Origin: an uncultured Bacteroidales bacterium
Lineage (GTDB): Bacteria; Bacteroidota; Bacteroidia; Bacteroidales; UBA932
Direction: 5' to 3'
Length of the DNA stretch: 51,075 bases
Assembly (NCBI GenBank): GCA_900544815.1
Contig: UQWT01000007.1
Span: 1 to 51,075 of the forward strand
In this document: piece by piece, positions 25,569 to 33,419 of the stretch
Layout of the letters: every line of letters begins with the position of its first letter
Position numbering within the stretch: the stretch's first letter is position 1
Notes under the pieces: generated by a model
The model's input: the letters and a program-made list of their open reading frames with translations, nothing else
What the model was told of the DNA's origin: nothing
Database searches by the model: none
Position numbers and translations under genes: made by a program

Positions 25569-26408
25569 TCAATTCATGGCTTTATGATACTCCACAAGAC
25601 CGTCTATAGGAGACTTTAATATCTTCCCTATCCTTGCACCAAACTTATCTGCAGCTTCATTAAGATAATCAGAAAAATAGTGCGCCACAGAACCCACAAG
25701 ATTTACCGGATACTGCTTGTAATCGTAATGCGAAATATTCCTTTCAAAGAAATCCTTATAACAATCCATTATAATACTTTTCATATGCGGATCATTCCTA
25801 AACTCATTTATGAACGGACAAAAAGAGGCAAGAAAACGATTAGGCATAGGCTGTTTATACACCTTGTCCACAATTTTCATATAGTCTAAATCGTATCTCT
25901 TTACAAACTCAGCCTCAATATGTTTTGGCAGCAGTCCCTTAATGAAATCGGAAACAAGTCTTTTGCCCAGATTTCCGCCACTTCCCTCATCTCCAAGAAT
26001 AAAGCCCCCTGCCTTTATGTTTTTGACAATATTTTCACCATCATAAAAGCAGGTATTTCCACCTGTACCCATTATACATGCAATACCGGGATTATGGCCG
26101 CATAATGCCCGCGCAGCAGCAAGCAGATCAGACGCAGCATAACATACAGAGCCAGGAAACGCCTCCCCCATTGCATCACCTATTGTTTTTATATGCTCCG
26201 GAGAAACAACACCTGCTCCGTAGAAATAGACCTCCTTAACGTCATCACCTATCACAGGTATGAGTTTCTCCTTTAAAACATTGACAATAAATTCCTTAGA
26301 AACAAAAACAGGATTCAGCCCCTCTGTACTCGCAGACACAACCTCACCATTACACTTAATTGCTTTCCAATCCACCTTAGTGGATCCGCTGTCGGCTATC
26401 AATATCAT
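25569..26408 (-). CDS. BadF/BadG-type amino-sugar kinase, probable MurNAc kinase (MurK-like)
   Basis: A 279-residue ATP-dependent kinase of the BadF/GlcNAc-kinase fold. The phosphate-1 motif is DSGSTKVDW at residues 6-14, phosphate-2 GTGGNTCFYDG and the glycine-rich LGDEGSGGNLG follow. As the first gene of a set with murQ and an SSF symporter it would supply MurNAc-6-phosphate to MurQ, as MurK does in Tannerella; a GlcNAc kinase is the alternative and dual activity is possible. This gives uptake, phosphorylation and ether cleavage in one operon. Confidence 0.8.
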   Translation of the reverse strand: MILIADSGSTKVDWKAIKCNGEVVSASTEGLNPVFVSKEFIVNVLKEKLIPVIGDDVKEVYFYGAGVVSPEHIKTIGDAMGEAFPGSVCYAASDLLAAARALCGHNPGIACIMGTGGNTCFYDGENIVKNIKAGGFILGDEGSGGNLGKRLVSDFIKGLLPKHIEAEFVKRYDLDYMKIVDKVYKQPMPNRFLASFCPFINEFRNDPHMKSIIMDCYKDFFERNISHYDYKQYPVNLVGSVAHYFSDYLNEAADKFGARIGKILKSPIDGLVEYHKAMN

Positions 26409-26490
26409 TTTAGTAACGTTTTAATATGACCGCGCAAAGTTACTAAAAAATACAAGATAAGGAAGATGTTTGATTTTTTTTACAACCTTT

Positions 26491-27102
26491 CTACAGCTTG
26501 ACGCCAACCTTTTTCCAGTAAAGATAGCCGCACGCAGCAAAAACAGAGTAGATTATGTATAATATTCCCGACAAAACAAGCCCGCTGTTAAAACATATAA
26601 TGGCAATTGCCACATCCGTAAATACCCACACAATCCACTGATCAATTATACATCTGCTCAGCCACCAGGTTGCTATTATGCTTAATGAGAATGTAGCCGA
26701 ATCCAACAGGGGCATAGGGTCTTTGTCAAAAAATTTAAGAAAGAAAAAAAGTACGGCAGACAAAATTAAAACAAGCAGAACACTCCATGCCAAAGTTTTT
26801 CTGTCTGCATGCTTATAGCAGATTCTCTCTCCGCTATCTTCCTCTCTGTTTGCTTTTAAATCCGAGCTTGCAGCGGCATTCTTTTTTTCTCTTTTTTTAA
26901 GTTTTGCCCACATACACCAACCATATACGCTGACTAACAGATAATACACCTGTATAGTCATATTTGCATAAAGTCCTTGATTCATAAATATGATTATGTA
27001 GGCGGCGCCCGATATGGCGCCAACCACCCACATAATCTTCTTTTGCATTATCTCCAAAAACAGATATAAAAGACCTGTTACAAATCCAAAAATCTCCAAC
27101 AT
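26491..27102 (-). CDS. PnuC-family permease, probable thiamine transporter (PnuT)
   Basis: A 203-residue membrane protein of the PnuC family with about seven helices. Family landmarks are FLEIMQKKIMWVVGAISGA, YYLLVSVYGWCMW and the late VFTDVAIAIICF. A charged cytoplasmic loop of about 35 residues interrupts the middle. PnuC proteins carry nicotinamide riboside, PnuT thiamine. Thiamine is favoured because it lies directly downstream of a TonB receptor under a TPP riboswitch on the same strand, 170 bp away with an intergenic repeat between. A thiamine pyrophosphokinase gene, often the third member, is not seen here. Confidence 0.78.
   Translation of the reverse strand: MLEIFGFVTGLLYLFLEIMQKKIMWVVGAISGAAYIIIFMNQGLYANMTIQVYYLLVSVYGWCMWAKLKKREKKNAAASSDLKANREEDSGERICYKHADRKTLAWSVLLVLILSAVLFFFLKFFDKDPMPLLDSATFSLSIIATWWLSRCIIDQWIVWVFTDVAIAIICFNSGLVLSGILYIIYSVFAACGYLYWKKVGVKL
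26564..26574 (-). repeat. Near-copy of 11-mer (TTGTCGGGAAT)
   Basis: One mismatch at the last base, inside the PnuC-type gene. Confidence 0.45.
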
Positions 27103-27112
27103 ATTATTAAAT

Positions 27113-27258
27113 GGCTTTAGCGTTAGCTTTGGCTTTGGCTGATTTAGTTTATTGTTTATAGTCAGTTTATCGGTCGATAGTTTTAAAGATCTTAGTTTTT
27201 AACTTCTAACTTTCTTTCTATTATCTCTAACACTGTCTATAAACTATAAACTTTCAAC
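27113..27258. repeat. Hexamer-bounded intergenic element R1
   Basis: Starts with the array GGCTTTAGCGTTAGCTTTGG, then TTTATTGTTTATAG, a TTTTAAAGAT core, and CTATAAACTATAAACT, which is the complement of the left A/T arm. Bases 27164-27258 are identical to 29817-29911 in R2. It ends 14 bp from the stop of the TonB receptor gene. Confidence 0.8.
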
Positions 27259-27271
27259 AATATCCGTGTAT

Positions 27272-29599
27272 TTAAAAATTGTAGGATACCCTTGCCATAA
27301 AGTTAATAGGCGCCTGAGCATATATGCCAATATAAGGAGCCATTGTATCCACCCCTCCTACTCTATTATAAGACTTTGAAATCCAACCATATGAATAATA
27401 TTTATTATTAAACAGGTTGTCAACTGTAAATGAAACCTTTATTGTTGGATTATATTTCTGGTTAAGTCTTGTGGCAGAGCCGTTAAGTTCAAAAGTATGA
27501 GAGGCATTGAATGATGAGACAAAATATCTTGGCACTCTCGCTATCTCATCAGATGAATTATCCATGTACTGCTCCCCTATATATTTTCCGCTAAGGCTGA
27601 ATGTTGTATTCTTGCATGGTGTAAATGTCAGCAACATCATCCCCACAAATTCCGGAGAAAGGGTAAGATTTGATGTTTTATGAAAAACCTCCTTCTGACC
27701 TACAACATTATAGTCTTCATCATATATGCTAATATATTCTGTAAAATTCTTTGCCTTGTTTCTGGAGAATGTTGCATTAGCATCTACCCTAAACCAAGTT
27801 GCAGGCCGGTAGGCAAAAGAAAGCTCAAGACCTCTGCGGTAGCTGTCGGGAATATTCTGCTTAATAACATATCCTACATCGGACAGCTTGCCTGATGCCA
27901 CCAACTGATCCTTATACTCCATAAAATAGAGGTTGGCAGTAGCTGAGAATTTTGGTGACACATAGTTATATCCCAATTCATAATCAAACATACACTCAGA
28001 CTTTATAGCGTTGGTTGTACCTGCCTTAACAGGATCCTTAAGATCTCCTCTTGTAGGCTCCTTATGCCCCATTCCAAATGAGAAGTAGAATCTGCTGCGC
28101 GGCGATGCCTGAAGATTGATTCCGGCCTTGGGGTTAAAGAAATTGTAGTCTTTATTGTATTCCATGTTAACGAAATCTGAATCTGGTCCGTGCATTTTGT
28201 AATGGATGTACCTGTACTGCAGATCTGCAAAAAGGGTAATATAGTCATTTACATCACCCTCTGCCCTGGCAAAGAACGATGCCTCCTTTTTGTTGCCATT
28301 GTTTCTGTACCACTCATAATCTTTAAGTTTAAGGTCGTTGTTGTATTTAGACCAAAGCACATTTCCAAAATGGTTTCCGTCATAGATATTAACCGTTACA
28401 CCGGCAGAGGCTCTAAGCTTACTGCCGTTATACATTAGCATGCTGTTTACCACATAGTTGCTGTTATCCATCTGCTGGCGGATAATAAAGTCACTCGTTT
28501 GGTGAAGCTCTTCATCCATTATCTGTGGTTTAAGGCCGTACTCCTCAAATCTTTTCTGATACTTATAATTCTGGTAAAAACCGTCCCCTTTCACAAATGC
28601 AAAGGTTGTTTTCCATACAAACGGCAGATTAAACTCCCTTATGTATGTAAGATGGAGATGATGCATTGCATAATCATCTGTCTCTTTATCATAATATTGA
28701 GCATTCCCGGCTTCATCATAATATTCACCGGCAGGGTTATACCTTCTGTTCTCTTTATACTGCTCCGGAGAGATACCCTCCCATGTAATTCCTGTACGTT
28801 CGTCACCATATATATATGTAAGTTTCACAGAGTTCTTGCCTTTAAAATACCCAACAGTTGTGTAAAGAGAATGCAATCTCGACTTTCCATTTCTAATATA
28901 CCCTTGGCTACTTCCGTATGCATATCTCATATCAAATGAAAAACCACTTGATGTTCTTCCTGTTCCGGCACCTATTATGGTCTGATAACTTTGGTAAGAC
29001 CCCAATGAGAACTCTGCCTGTCCGTATGGCTGGGATGATGGTGTTATGGTCTGCATATTTATACTTCCGCCAAATGCTGCCGGTCCGTTCATGGATGTTC
29101 CCAAACCGCGCTGTATCTGAATGGATTGCAACGAGGCATTCAATGATGGAAGATTAACCCAGAACACCTGCTGGCTCTCCGGGTCGTTAAGGGCAATATT
29201 ATCCAAAGTTACATTTACCCTTGAATCATCTGAGCCTCTTACCGATAGTTTGCTGTAGCTAAAACCTGTACCTGCCTCTGTGGTAGCAACCACAGATGGC
29301 TGTAATGCGAGGAGCATTGGAATAGAATGATTTCCGGATTCTCCCCTCAATCTCTCCTTTCCAACCGTTGTATACGCCACAGGGGTCTTCTTTGTTACGC
29401 CCGTTGCTGTAACTACAATGGAATCCAAATGTTGCACAGACATTGTATCTATATCTGCATAGTAATTGCCCGATATCACCGGATTTTTATCGGGAAGGCA
29501 ATAATGAATAGATGTGTTGTGAGCCTTAATAGTGTTGCTAAGGCTCAAAAGCAGAGGTAACATGAAAAAAAATACCCCGCAAAAAAATGTTCTCTTCAT
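27272..29599 (-). CDS. TonB-dependent outer-membrane receptor, thiamine type
   Basis: Outer-membrane beta-barrel with an N-terminal plug. A signal peptide (MKRTFFCGVFFFMLPLLLSL) is followed by a TonB-box-like LDSIVVTATGV and plug motifs GTGFSYSKLSVRGSDD and RGLGTSMNGPAAFGGSI; the barrel ends with a terminal phenylalanine (FMARVSYNF), as needed for Bam-mediated assembly. An upstream in-frame codon at 29641 exists, but the ATG at 29599 begins the signal peptide. The TPP riboswitch in the leader and the downstream PnuC-type gene indicate thiamine or thiamine phosphates as substrate. Both flanks carry the same 95-bp repeat. Related receptors take other small nutrients, so the substrate rests on the riboswitch. 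Confidence 0.88.
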   Translation of the reverse strand: MKRTFFCGVFFFMLPLLLSLSNTIKAHNTSIHYCLPDKNPVISGNYYADIDTMSVQHLDSIVVTATGVTKKTPVAYTTVGKERLRGESGNHSIPMLLALQPSVVATTEAGTGFSYSKLSVRGSDDSRVNVTLDNIALNDPESQQVFWVNLPSLNASLQSIQIQRGLGTSMNGPAAFGGSINMQTITPSSQPYGQAEFSLGSYQSYQTIIGAGTGRTSSGFSFDMRYAYGSSQGYIRNGKSRLHSLYTTVGYFKGKNSVKLTYIYGDERTGITWEGISPEQYKENRRYNPAGEYYDEAGNAQYYDKETDDYAMHHLHLTYIREFNLPFVWKTTFAFVKGDGFYQNYKYQKRFEEYGLKPQIMDEELHQTSDFIIRQQMDNSNYVVNSMLMYNGSKLRASAGVTVNIYDGNHFGNVLWSKYNNDLKLKDYEWYRNNGNKKEASFFARAEGDVNDYITLFADLQYRYIHYKMHGPDSDFVNMEYNKDYNFFNPKAGINLQASPRSRFYFSFGMGHKEPTRGDLKDPVKAGTTNAIKSECMFDYELGYNYVSPKFSATANLYFMEYKDQLVASGKLSDVGYVIKQNIPDSYRRGLELSFAYRPATWFRVDANATFSRNKAKNFTEYISIYDEDYNVVGQKEVFHKTSNLTLSPEFVGMMLLTFTPCKNTTFSLSGKYIGEQYMDNSSDEIARVPRYFVSSFNASHTFELNGSATRLNQKYNPTIKVSFTVDNLFNNKYYSYGWISKSYNRVGGVDTMAPYIGIYAQAPINFMARVSYNF
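27843..27853 (+). repeat. Near-copy of 11-mer (CTGTCGGGAAT)
   Basis: Keeps the core TGTCGGGAA; inside the TonB receptor gene. Confidence 0.4.
29487..29497 (+). repeat. Variant 11-mer TTATCGGGAAG
   Basis: One-base transition variant inside the TonB receptor gene. Confidence 0.45.
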
Positions 29600-29655
29600 T
29601 TTAAGACTTTTTTTACAGGGGGTTAAAGCTGCATAATACAACTTTATTGTGACAT

Positions 29656-29730
29656 CTCTTTCCTACGCCGGAATTACCCGGATCAGGTTCAAAGGGTATC
29701 ATCTCAGCCCAAAAATTGGGCACCCCCAAA
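29656..29730 (-). promoter_or_regulatory. TPP riboswitch (THI element)
   Basis: On the minus strand the conserved THI-box parts occur in order: GGGGGTGCCC, GGCTGAGA, ACCCTTTGAACCTGATC, CCGGGTAATTCCGG and GCGTAGGAAAG. This is the aptamer that binds thiamine pyrophosphate. It lies 57 nt before the receptor ATG. Downstream, ACCCCC (29618-29623) could pair with the aptamer's 5' GGGGGT, and AAAGTTG/CAGCTTT can form a small hairpin; either may be part of the expression platform. This is inferred, not proven. High TPP should switch off the receptor and probably the PnuC-type gene. Confidence 0.95.
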
Positions 29731-29744
29731 TTGTTAATAAATTA

Positions 29745-29940
29745 AGCTTTAGCGTTAGCTTTGGCTTTGGCTGATTTAGTTTATTGTTTATTGTTTATTG
29801 TTTATAGTTTATAGTTAGTTTATCGGTCGATAGTTTTAAAGATCTTAGTTTTTAACTTCTAACTTTCTTTCTATTATCTCTAACACTGTCTATAAACTAT
29901 AAACTTTCAACTATTAACTTACATTTAGCGTTAGCGTTAT
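29745..29940. repeat. Hexamer-bounded intergenic element R2
   Basis: Array AGCTTTAGCGTTAGCTTTGG at the left, runs of TTTATTG/TTTATAG, a core with 95 bases identical to R1, then CTATAAACTATAAACT and a second AGCGTTAGCGTT in the same direction at the right end. It lies 10 bp from the S1/P1 nuclease stop and upstream of the riboswitch, so any promoter for the receptor must lie in or beside it. Confidence 0.8.
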
Positions 29941-29950
29941 ACTTAATCTT

Positions 29951-30742
29951 TTATTTGAATATTTCGTTAAGCACCTTGGCCAATCTATACCCGGCATTTG
30001 TCAACTGCTCCTCCAACATTGGCACATGCTGTGCAACATAATCGTATGACAGATTAGCCTTTGGCCTTATCTCTGAATAAAGATTACGCGCCAAAACAGT
30101 TGTATGGATAAACCAATCGTACAAAGAGCCTGCGGTAACAGAATCTATCTGTTTCTTATCCAATATATTAAGATTATCCCTCCACTCAGAATAGCTCCAT
30201 TTGCGGGCCGATTCTATAATTTTGGTATCCCATACAGAGTGCAGATTGGTTGGCTGTTTAAACCAATAGACATCAAAATAATTACCACCTTTGTCGCTCA
30301 AATGGCCCGCATGCATAGGACAGTGCATATCGCCAATAAGGTGAATAAGCATCTTTAAATAGTACTCTCTATCCCTGTCGTTAAGTTTGCCGCCCTTAAG
30401 AGCCTTAATAACCTCTGTTGTAGCAGTAAGTACATCACCAGTCTCGCACTTAGGCATAATATCGTATGTAAGCCCCTCATCCACATTACCGTAATGCCAG
30501 GTTTTTGTCCTTTGATACTCATCCTTCCACTCCGGCAGATTCTGCATATTGTCCATCCACGATGAATAATATACAATGGAATGCCCGTGCAGAATCTTCT
30601 TTACGGCAGCCTGCGTTTGTGGAGTTAAATTAGCCTCAGCTATTGCCGCAACAATATCATGTCCTTTCTGACCCCACGAAAACGCAGGAACAGATGCTGT
30701 AAGCATCAATACTGTTATTACAAAACTCTTTACTATTCTCAT
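29951..30742 (-). CDS. Secreted S1/P1-type nuclease
   Basis: Zinc-dependent single-strand nuclease or 3'-nucleotidase, 263 aa. After the signal peptide (MRIVKSFVITVLMLTASVPA) the mature protein would begin with Trp23 (SWGQKGHDIVA), the N-terminal tryptophan that ligates zinc in this family. The other metal ligands are visible in LIHLIGDMHCPMHAGH and in YFDVYW. The reaction is breakdown of DNA or RNA outside the cytoplasm. It is a single gene with a TACTTTTG promoter and a hairpin in its 80-nt leader. Confidence 0.9.
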   Translation of the reverse strand: MRIVKSFVITVLMLTASVPAFSWGQKGHDIVAAIAEANLTPQTQAAVKKILHGHSIVYYSSWMDNMQNLPEWKDEYQRTKTWHYGNVDEGLTYDIMPKCETGDVLTATTEVIKALKGGKLNDRDREYYLKMLIHLIGDMHCPMHAGHLSDKGGNYFDVYWFKQPTNLHSVWDTKIIESARKWSYSEWRDNLNILDKKQIDSVTAGSLYDWFIHTTVLARNLYSEIRPKANLSYDYVAQHVPMLEEQLTNAGYRLAKVLNEIFK

Positions 30743-30756
30743 ATATGTAACCTTTT

Positions 30757-30767
30757 CTTCCCGATAA
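30757..30767 (-). repeat. Variant 11-mer TTATCGGGAAG in the nuclease leader
   Basis: Lies 15 bp before the nuclease ATG on the same strand as that gene; it overlaps the position where a ribosome would load. Confidence 0.45.
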
Positions 30768-30784
30768 TTTATCCTTCCTACGCG

Positions 30785-30818
30785 TCAGACGGAGTAAAAA
30801 CAGATCTCTCCGGTCTGA
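30785..30818 (-). promoter_or_regulatory. Hairpin in the 5' leader of the S1/P1 nuclease
   Basis: On the minus strand TCAGACCGGAG pairs with CTCCGTCTGA, with one bulged C. The position is between promoter and start codon. It may be an attenuator or stability element. It is followed by GCGTAGGAAGG, which recalls a piece of a THI box, but the rest of a TPP aptamer is absent. Confidence 0.45.
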
Positions 30819-30824
30819 TGACTG

Positions 30825-30832
30825 CAAAAGTA
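30825..30832 (-). promoter_or_regulatory. Promoter -7 element TACTTTTG of the S1/P1 nuclease
   Basis: TAnnTTTG match 82 bp before the ATG. Confidence 0.5.
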
Positions 30833-30989
30833 AACATTTTTATAGAATAAAAATTATTTGAATTGCCCGCATATTTATCAAAAAGCCCAATACACTATAT
30901 ATCAGCAACAAAACCGCGTAAAAATTTTTGCTCAAAAAAATTTACAGAAGTTAGCTTCAAAAAAAATTTGCAGTTAGAAAAAATATTCA

Positions 30990-30997
30990 TACATTTG
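30990..30997 (+). promoter_or_regulatory. Promoter -7 element TACATTTG of tRNA-Lys
   Basis: TAnnTTTG match 29 bp before the mature tRNA 5' end. The following CAATCCCAAA is shared with the tRNA-Leu promoter at 50883. Confidence 0.6.
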
Positions 30998-31026
30998 CAA
31001 TCCCAAAGCGAAAGCAGATGGTGAAT

Positions 31027-31099
31027 GTCTCGCTAGCTCAGTTGGTAGAGCACGACACTCTTAATGTTGGGGTCCAGGGTTCGAGGCCCTGGCGGGACA
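31027..31099 (+). tRNA. tRNA-Lys (anticodon CTT)
   Basis: Full cloverleaf: acceptor GTCTCGC/GCGGGAC, D arm GCTC...GAGC, anticodon stem CGACA/TGTTG with loop CTCTTAA giving anticodon CTT (codon AAG), T arm CAGGG-TTCGAGG-CCCTG, discriminator A. CCA is not encoded. Confidence 0.95.
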
Positions 31100-31102
31100 C
31101 AG

Positions 31103-31130
31103 AAAGGCAACTCAAAAGGTTGCCTTTTTT
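31103..31130 (+). terminator. Terminator of tRNA-Lys
   Basis: AAAGGCAAC pairs with GTTGCCTTT around TCAAAAG, followed by more T residues. Confidence 0.85.
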
Positions 31131-31172
31131 GTGTTTAATTACAATTTCCATTTGCGTATTACACAGAAACTT

Positions 31173-31280
31173 AGTAAGCGTTAAAAAATAAGTTGGTAAA
31201 GATTTAACAGTATTTTTGAGAAAAGAAATATAGACCGAAAAGACAATTAAAGATTACCAACTTATTTTTTTAAGATTACT
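31173..31280. repeat. 108-bp element with 27-bp terminal inverted repeats, copy B
   Basis: Same length as copy A at 17980, with about six substitutions. The inner part of the inverted repeat is perfect for 17 bp here (AAAAAATAAGTTGGTAA and its complement). Its last base is the last base of the stop codon of the convergent P-type ATPase gene. Confidence 0.78.
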
Positions 31281-33154
31281 TAAGCTCTTTTTAATGCTCG
31301 CATAGCATTAAGAACAGCTAAAACGGTAACCCCAACATCTGCAAACACTGCCATCCACATTGTGGCAATACCAAAAGCCGCAAGCACAAGAACCAATATC
31401 TTTATACCAATGGCAAACCATACATTCTGCATTGCAATTCCAATTGTGCGCCTTGCAATCTTTACGGCCAACGCTATCTTGGAAGGTTTGTCATCCATAA
31501 GCACAACATCAGCAGCCTCAATCGCAGCATCGGACCCAAGCGCACCCATTGCAATACCAACATCTGCACGAGCAAGCACCGGAGCATCATTAATACCGTC
31601 ACCAACAAATGCCAAGAACTTTCCGGCAGGCTTCTCCTTAAGCAATCTCTCAACATTTGAGACCTTGCCTGCAGGAAGCAGTTCTGTATGATACTCATCT
31701 ATACCAAGTTCTGTTGCAACATATTCACCAACAGCCTTTTTATCACCGGTAAGCATAACTGTCTTGCCAATGCCCTCTGCCTTAAGAGCAGCTATAGCAG
31801 CTTTGGAATCCTCCTTAACAGTATCAGATATAACTATATGCCCTGCATAAACACCATCTACCGCAACATGGATTATTGTTCCAACCTTGTGGCAGTCATG
31901 CCACTTAGCCCCAACAACATCCATCATTTTAGAGTTGCCAATGCAAACTTTCCTACCATTAATTACTCCGCAAACACCCTTTCCGGCAATCTCCTCAATA
32001 TTATCAACCCTGCAATCATCTTTCTCTTTTGGATATGCTGTTCTCAATGCAACAGCAATAGGATGTGTAGAATAGCGCTCCACATGCGCAGCAAGATGCA
32101 ATAGCTCCTCCTCACCAAATTTGTCGGGATGCACAGCATTAACCTCAAATTTCCCTTTTGTAAGAGTACCTGTCTTGTCAAAGACCACCACCCCGAGTTT
32201 GGCCAACGTATCCATGTAGTTTGCCCCTTTTACCAAAATACCGCTCCTCGATGCCCCTCCGATTCCTCCAAAGAATGTGAGCGGAACAGAGATAACGAGA
32301 GCGCAAGGGCAAGAAACAACCAAAAATGTTAATGCTCTGTTCAACCAAATTGAGAACGCTCCTGCATAGCTTTCGTAGAATAATGGCGGAAGAAAAGCCA
32401 ACGCAACCGCCACAAATACAACTATAGGTGTGTAGACATGGGCAAACTTTGCAATGAAGGTCTCGCTTTTGGACTTTTTCTCACTTGCGTTTTCAACAAG
32501 ATTTATGATCTTGGAGGCAGTAGATTCGCCAAAACTCTTTGTTACCTTTACCTTTAATAATCCGGATATGTTTACGCATCCCGACAAAACCTCATCTCCG
32601 GTTTTTACCACTCTTGGAGCGCTTTCACCCGTGAGAGCCACCGTATTCAGGCTTGACGAACCATCTGTTATAACGCCATCCATAGGGACCCTCTCACCAG
32701 GTTTTACAATAACTATCTCGCCAACGGAGACCTCATTTGGAGATACTGCACTTACGGCTCCATTACGTTCTACATTTGCAATATCGGGCCTTATATCCAT
32801 AAGATGTGATATGGATTTACGGCTCCTCCCCTCTGCATAATCCTCAAACAGCTCTCCTACCTGAAAGAAAAGCATTACAAATACAGCCTCTGGGTATTCT
32901 GTCTCTGCCCCGGGAAGAAAGCCTATACATAGCGCCCCTATGGTGGCAACGCTCATAAGCAGATCCTCATTAAAGGCATCACCATGCAATATACCCTCAA
33001 CAGCCTCTGCCAGCACCTCATAACCTACAATAAGATACGGTATAAGATAGACAAACAGCAACTGCCACGTATTAAGCGATGTTGTCTTCTCAACAACAAC
33101 TGCAGCAATAAGCAGCAACGCAGCCAAAATTATCTTTACAAGTTTCTGCCTCAT
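31280..33154 (-). CDS. P1B-type heavy-metal ATPase (zinc/cadmium type)
   Basis: Heavy-metal exporting P-type ATPase, 624 aa. It shows the membrane metal site SCPCALVISVP, the phosphorylation motif DKTGTLTKG, the P1B-specific histidine (ERYSTHPIAVAL) and the hinge GDGINDAPVLARADVG. The last helix has DVGVTVLAVLNAMR, whose DxG with the SCPC motif fits the P1B-2 (Zn/Cd/Pb) group. There is no N-terminal metal-binding HMA domain. The in-frame codon at 33163 is TTG; the ATG at 33154 is taken. The 3' end abuts a 108-bp repeat. No metal-responsive regulator gene is next to it. Confidence 0.9.
   Translation of the reverse strand: MRQKLVKIILAALLLIAAVVVEKTTSLNTWQLLFVYLIPYLIVGYEVLAEAVEGILHGDAFNEDLLMSVATIGALCIGFLPGAETEYPEAVFVMLFFQVGELFEDYAEGRSRKSISHLMDIRPDIANVERNGAVSAVSPNEVSVGEIVIVKPGERVPMDGVITDGSSSLNTVALTGESAPRVVKTGDEVLSGCVNISGLLKVKVTKSFGESTASKIINLVENASEKKSKSETFIAKFAHVYTPIVVFVAVALAFLPPLFYESYAGAFSIWLNRALTFLVVSCPCALVISVPLTFFGGIGGASRSGILVKGANYMDTLAKLGVVVFDKTGTLTKGKFEVNAVHPDKFGEEELLHLAAHVERYSTHPIAVALRTAYPKEKDDCRVDNIEEIAGKGVCGVINGRKVCIGNSKMMDVVGAKWHDCHKVGTIIHVAVDGVYAGHIVISDTVKEDSKAAIAALKAEGIGKTVMLTGDKKAVGEYVATELGIDEYHTELLPAGKVSNVERLLKEKPAGKFLAFVGDGINDAPVLARADVGIAMGALGSDAAIEAADVVLMDDKPSKIALAVKIARRTIGIAMQNVWFAIGIKILVLVLAAFGIATMWMAVFADVGVTVLAVLNAMRALKRA
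32121..32131 (+). repeat. Variant 11-mer (TTGTCGGGATG)
   Basis: One-base variant inside the P-type ATPase gene; a similar variant on the other strand lies at about 32577. Confidence 0.35.
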
Positions 33155-33365
33155 AAATTTCAATTTTTAATATGTTAACAGTCTCAATTAAACTAATGAT
33201 GTATGATTTATCCTATGCAATATTTGCACAAAAATAATAAAAACAGCAACTATATTTCCCATCACTTAATACTATAAAGCTTCATCATAAAGAAGTTTGT
33301 TAACCGGTAAATGAATAATTGAGTAAATTGAGCCGCAAATTTGCTAAAAACAGAGAGAAAAAGAT

Positions 33366-33373
33366 TATATTTG
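33366..33373 (+). promoter_or_regulatory. Promoter -7 element TATATTTG of the serine hydrolase
   Basis: TAnnTTTG match 46 bp before the ATG at 33420. The rest of the 33155-33419 gap is AT-rich with nothing else recognised. Confidence 0.55.
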
Positions 33374-33419
33374 CGAGCTTTTAGCGTAAAAAAGCTAATA
33401 AGAACATAAATTCCTAACA

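Noticed and set aside
30785..30832. A second TPP riboswitch before the S1/P1 nuclease
   Set aside because: Only a GCGTAGGA-like piece is present; the CTGAGA and ACCCTTTGAACC parts are missing.
31027..31280. tRNA-Lys 3' end considered as an attachment site of an integrated element
   Set aside because: No integrase, no repeated tRNA tail and no foreign genes follow; the next feature is a 108-bp repeat and a normal ATPase gene.
31362..32840. Several plus-strand ORFs opposite the P-type ATPase
   Set aside because: Shadows of an intact P1B ATPase; no start signals or domains.
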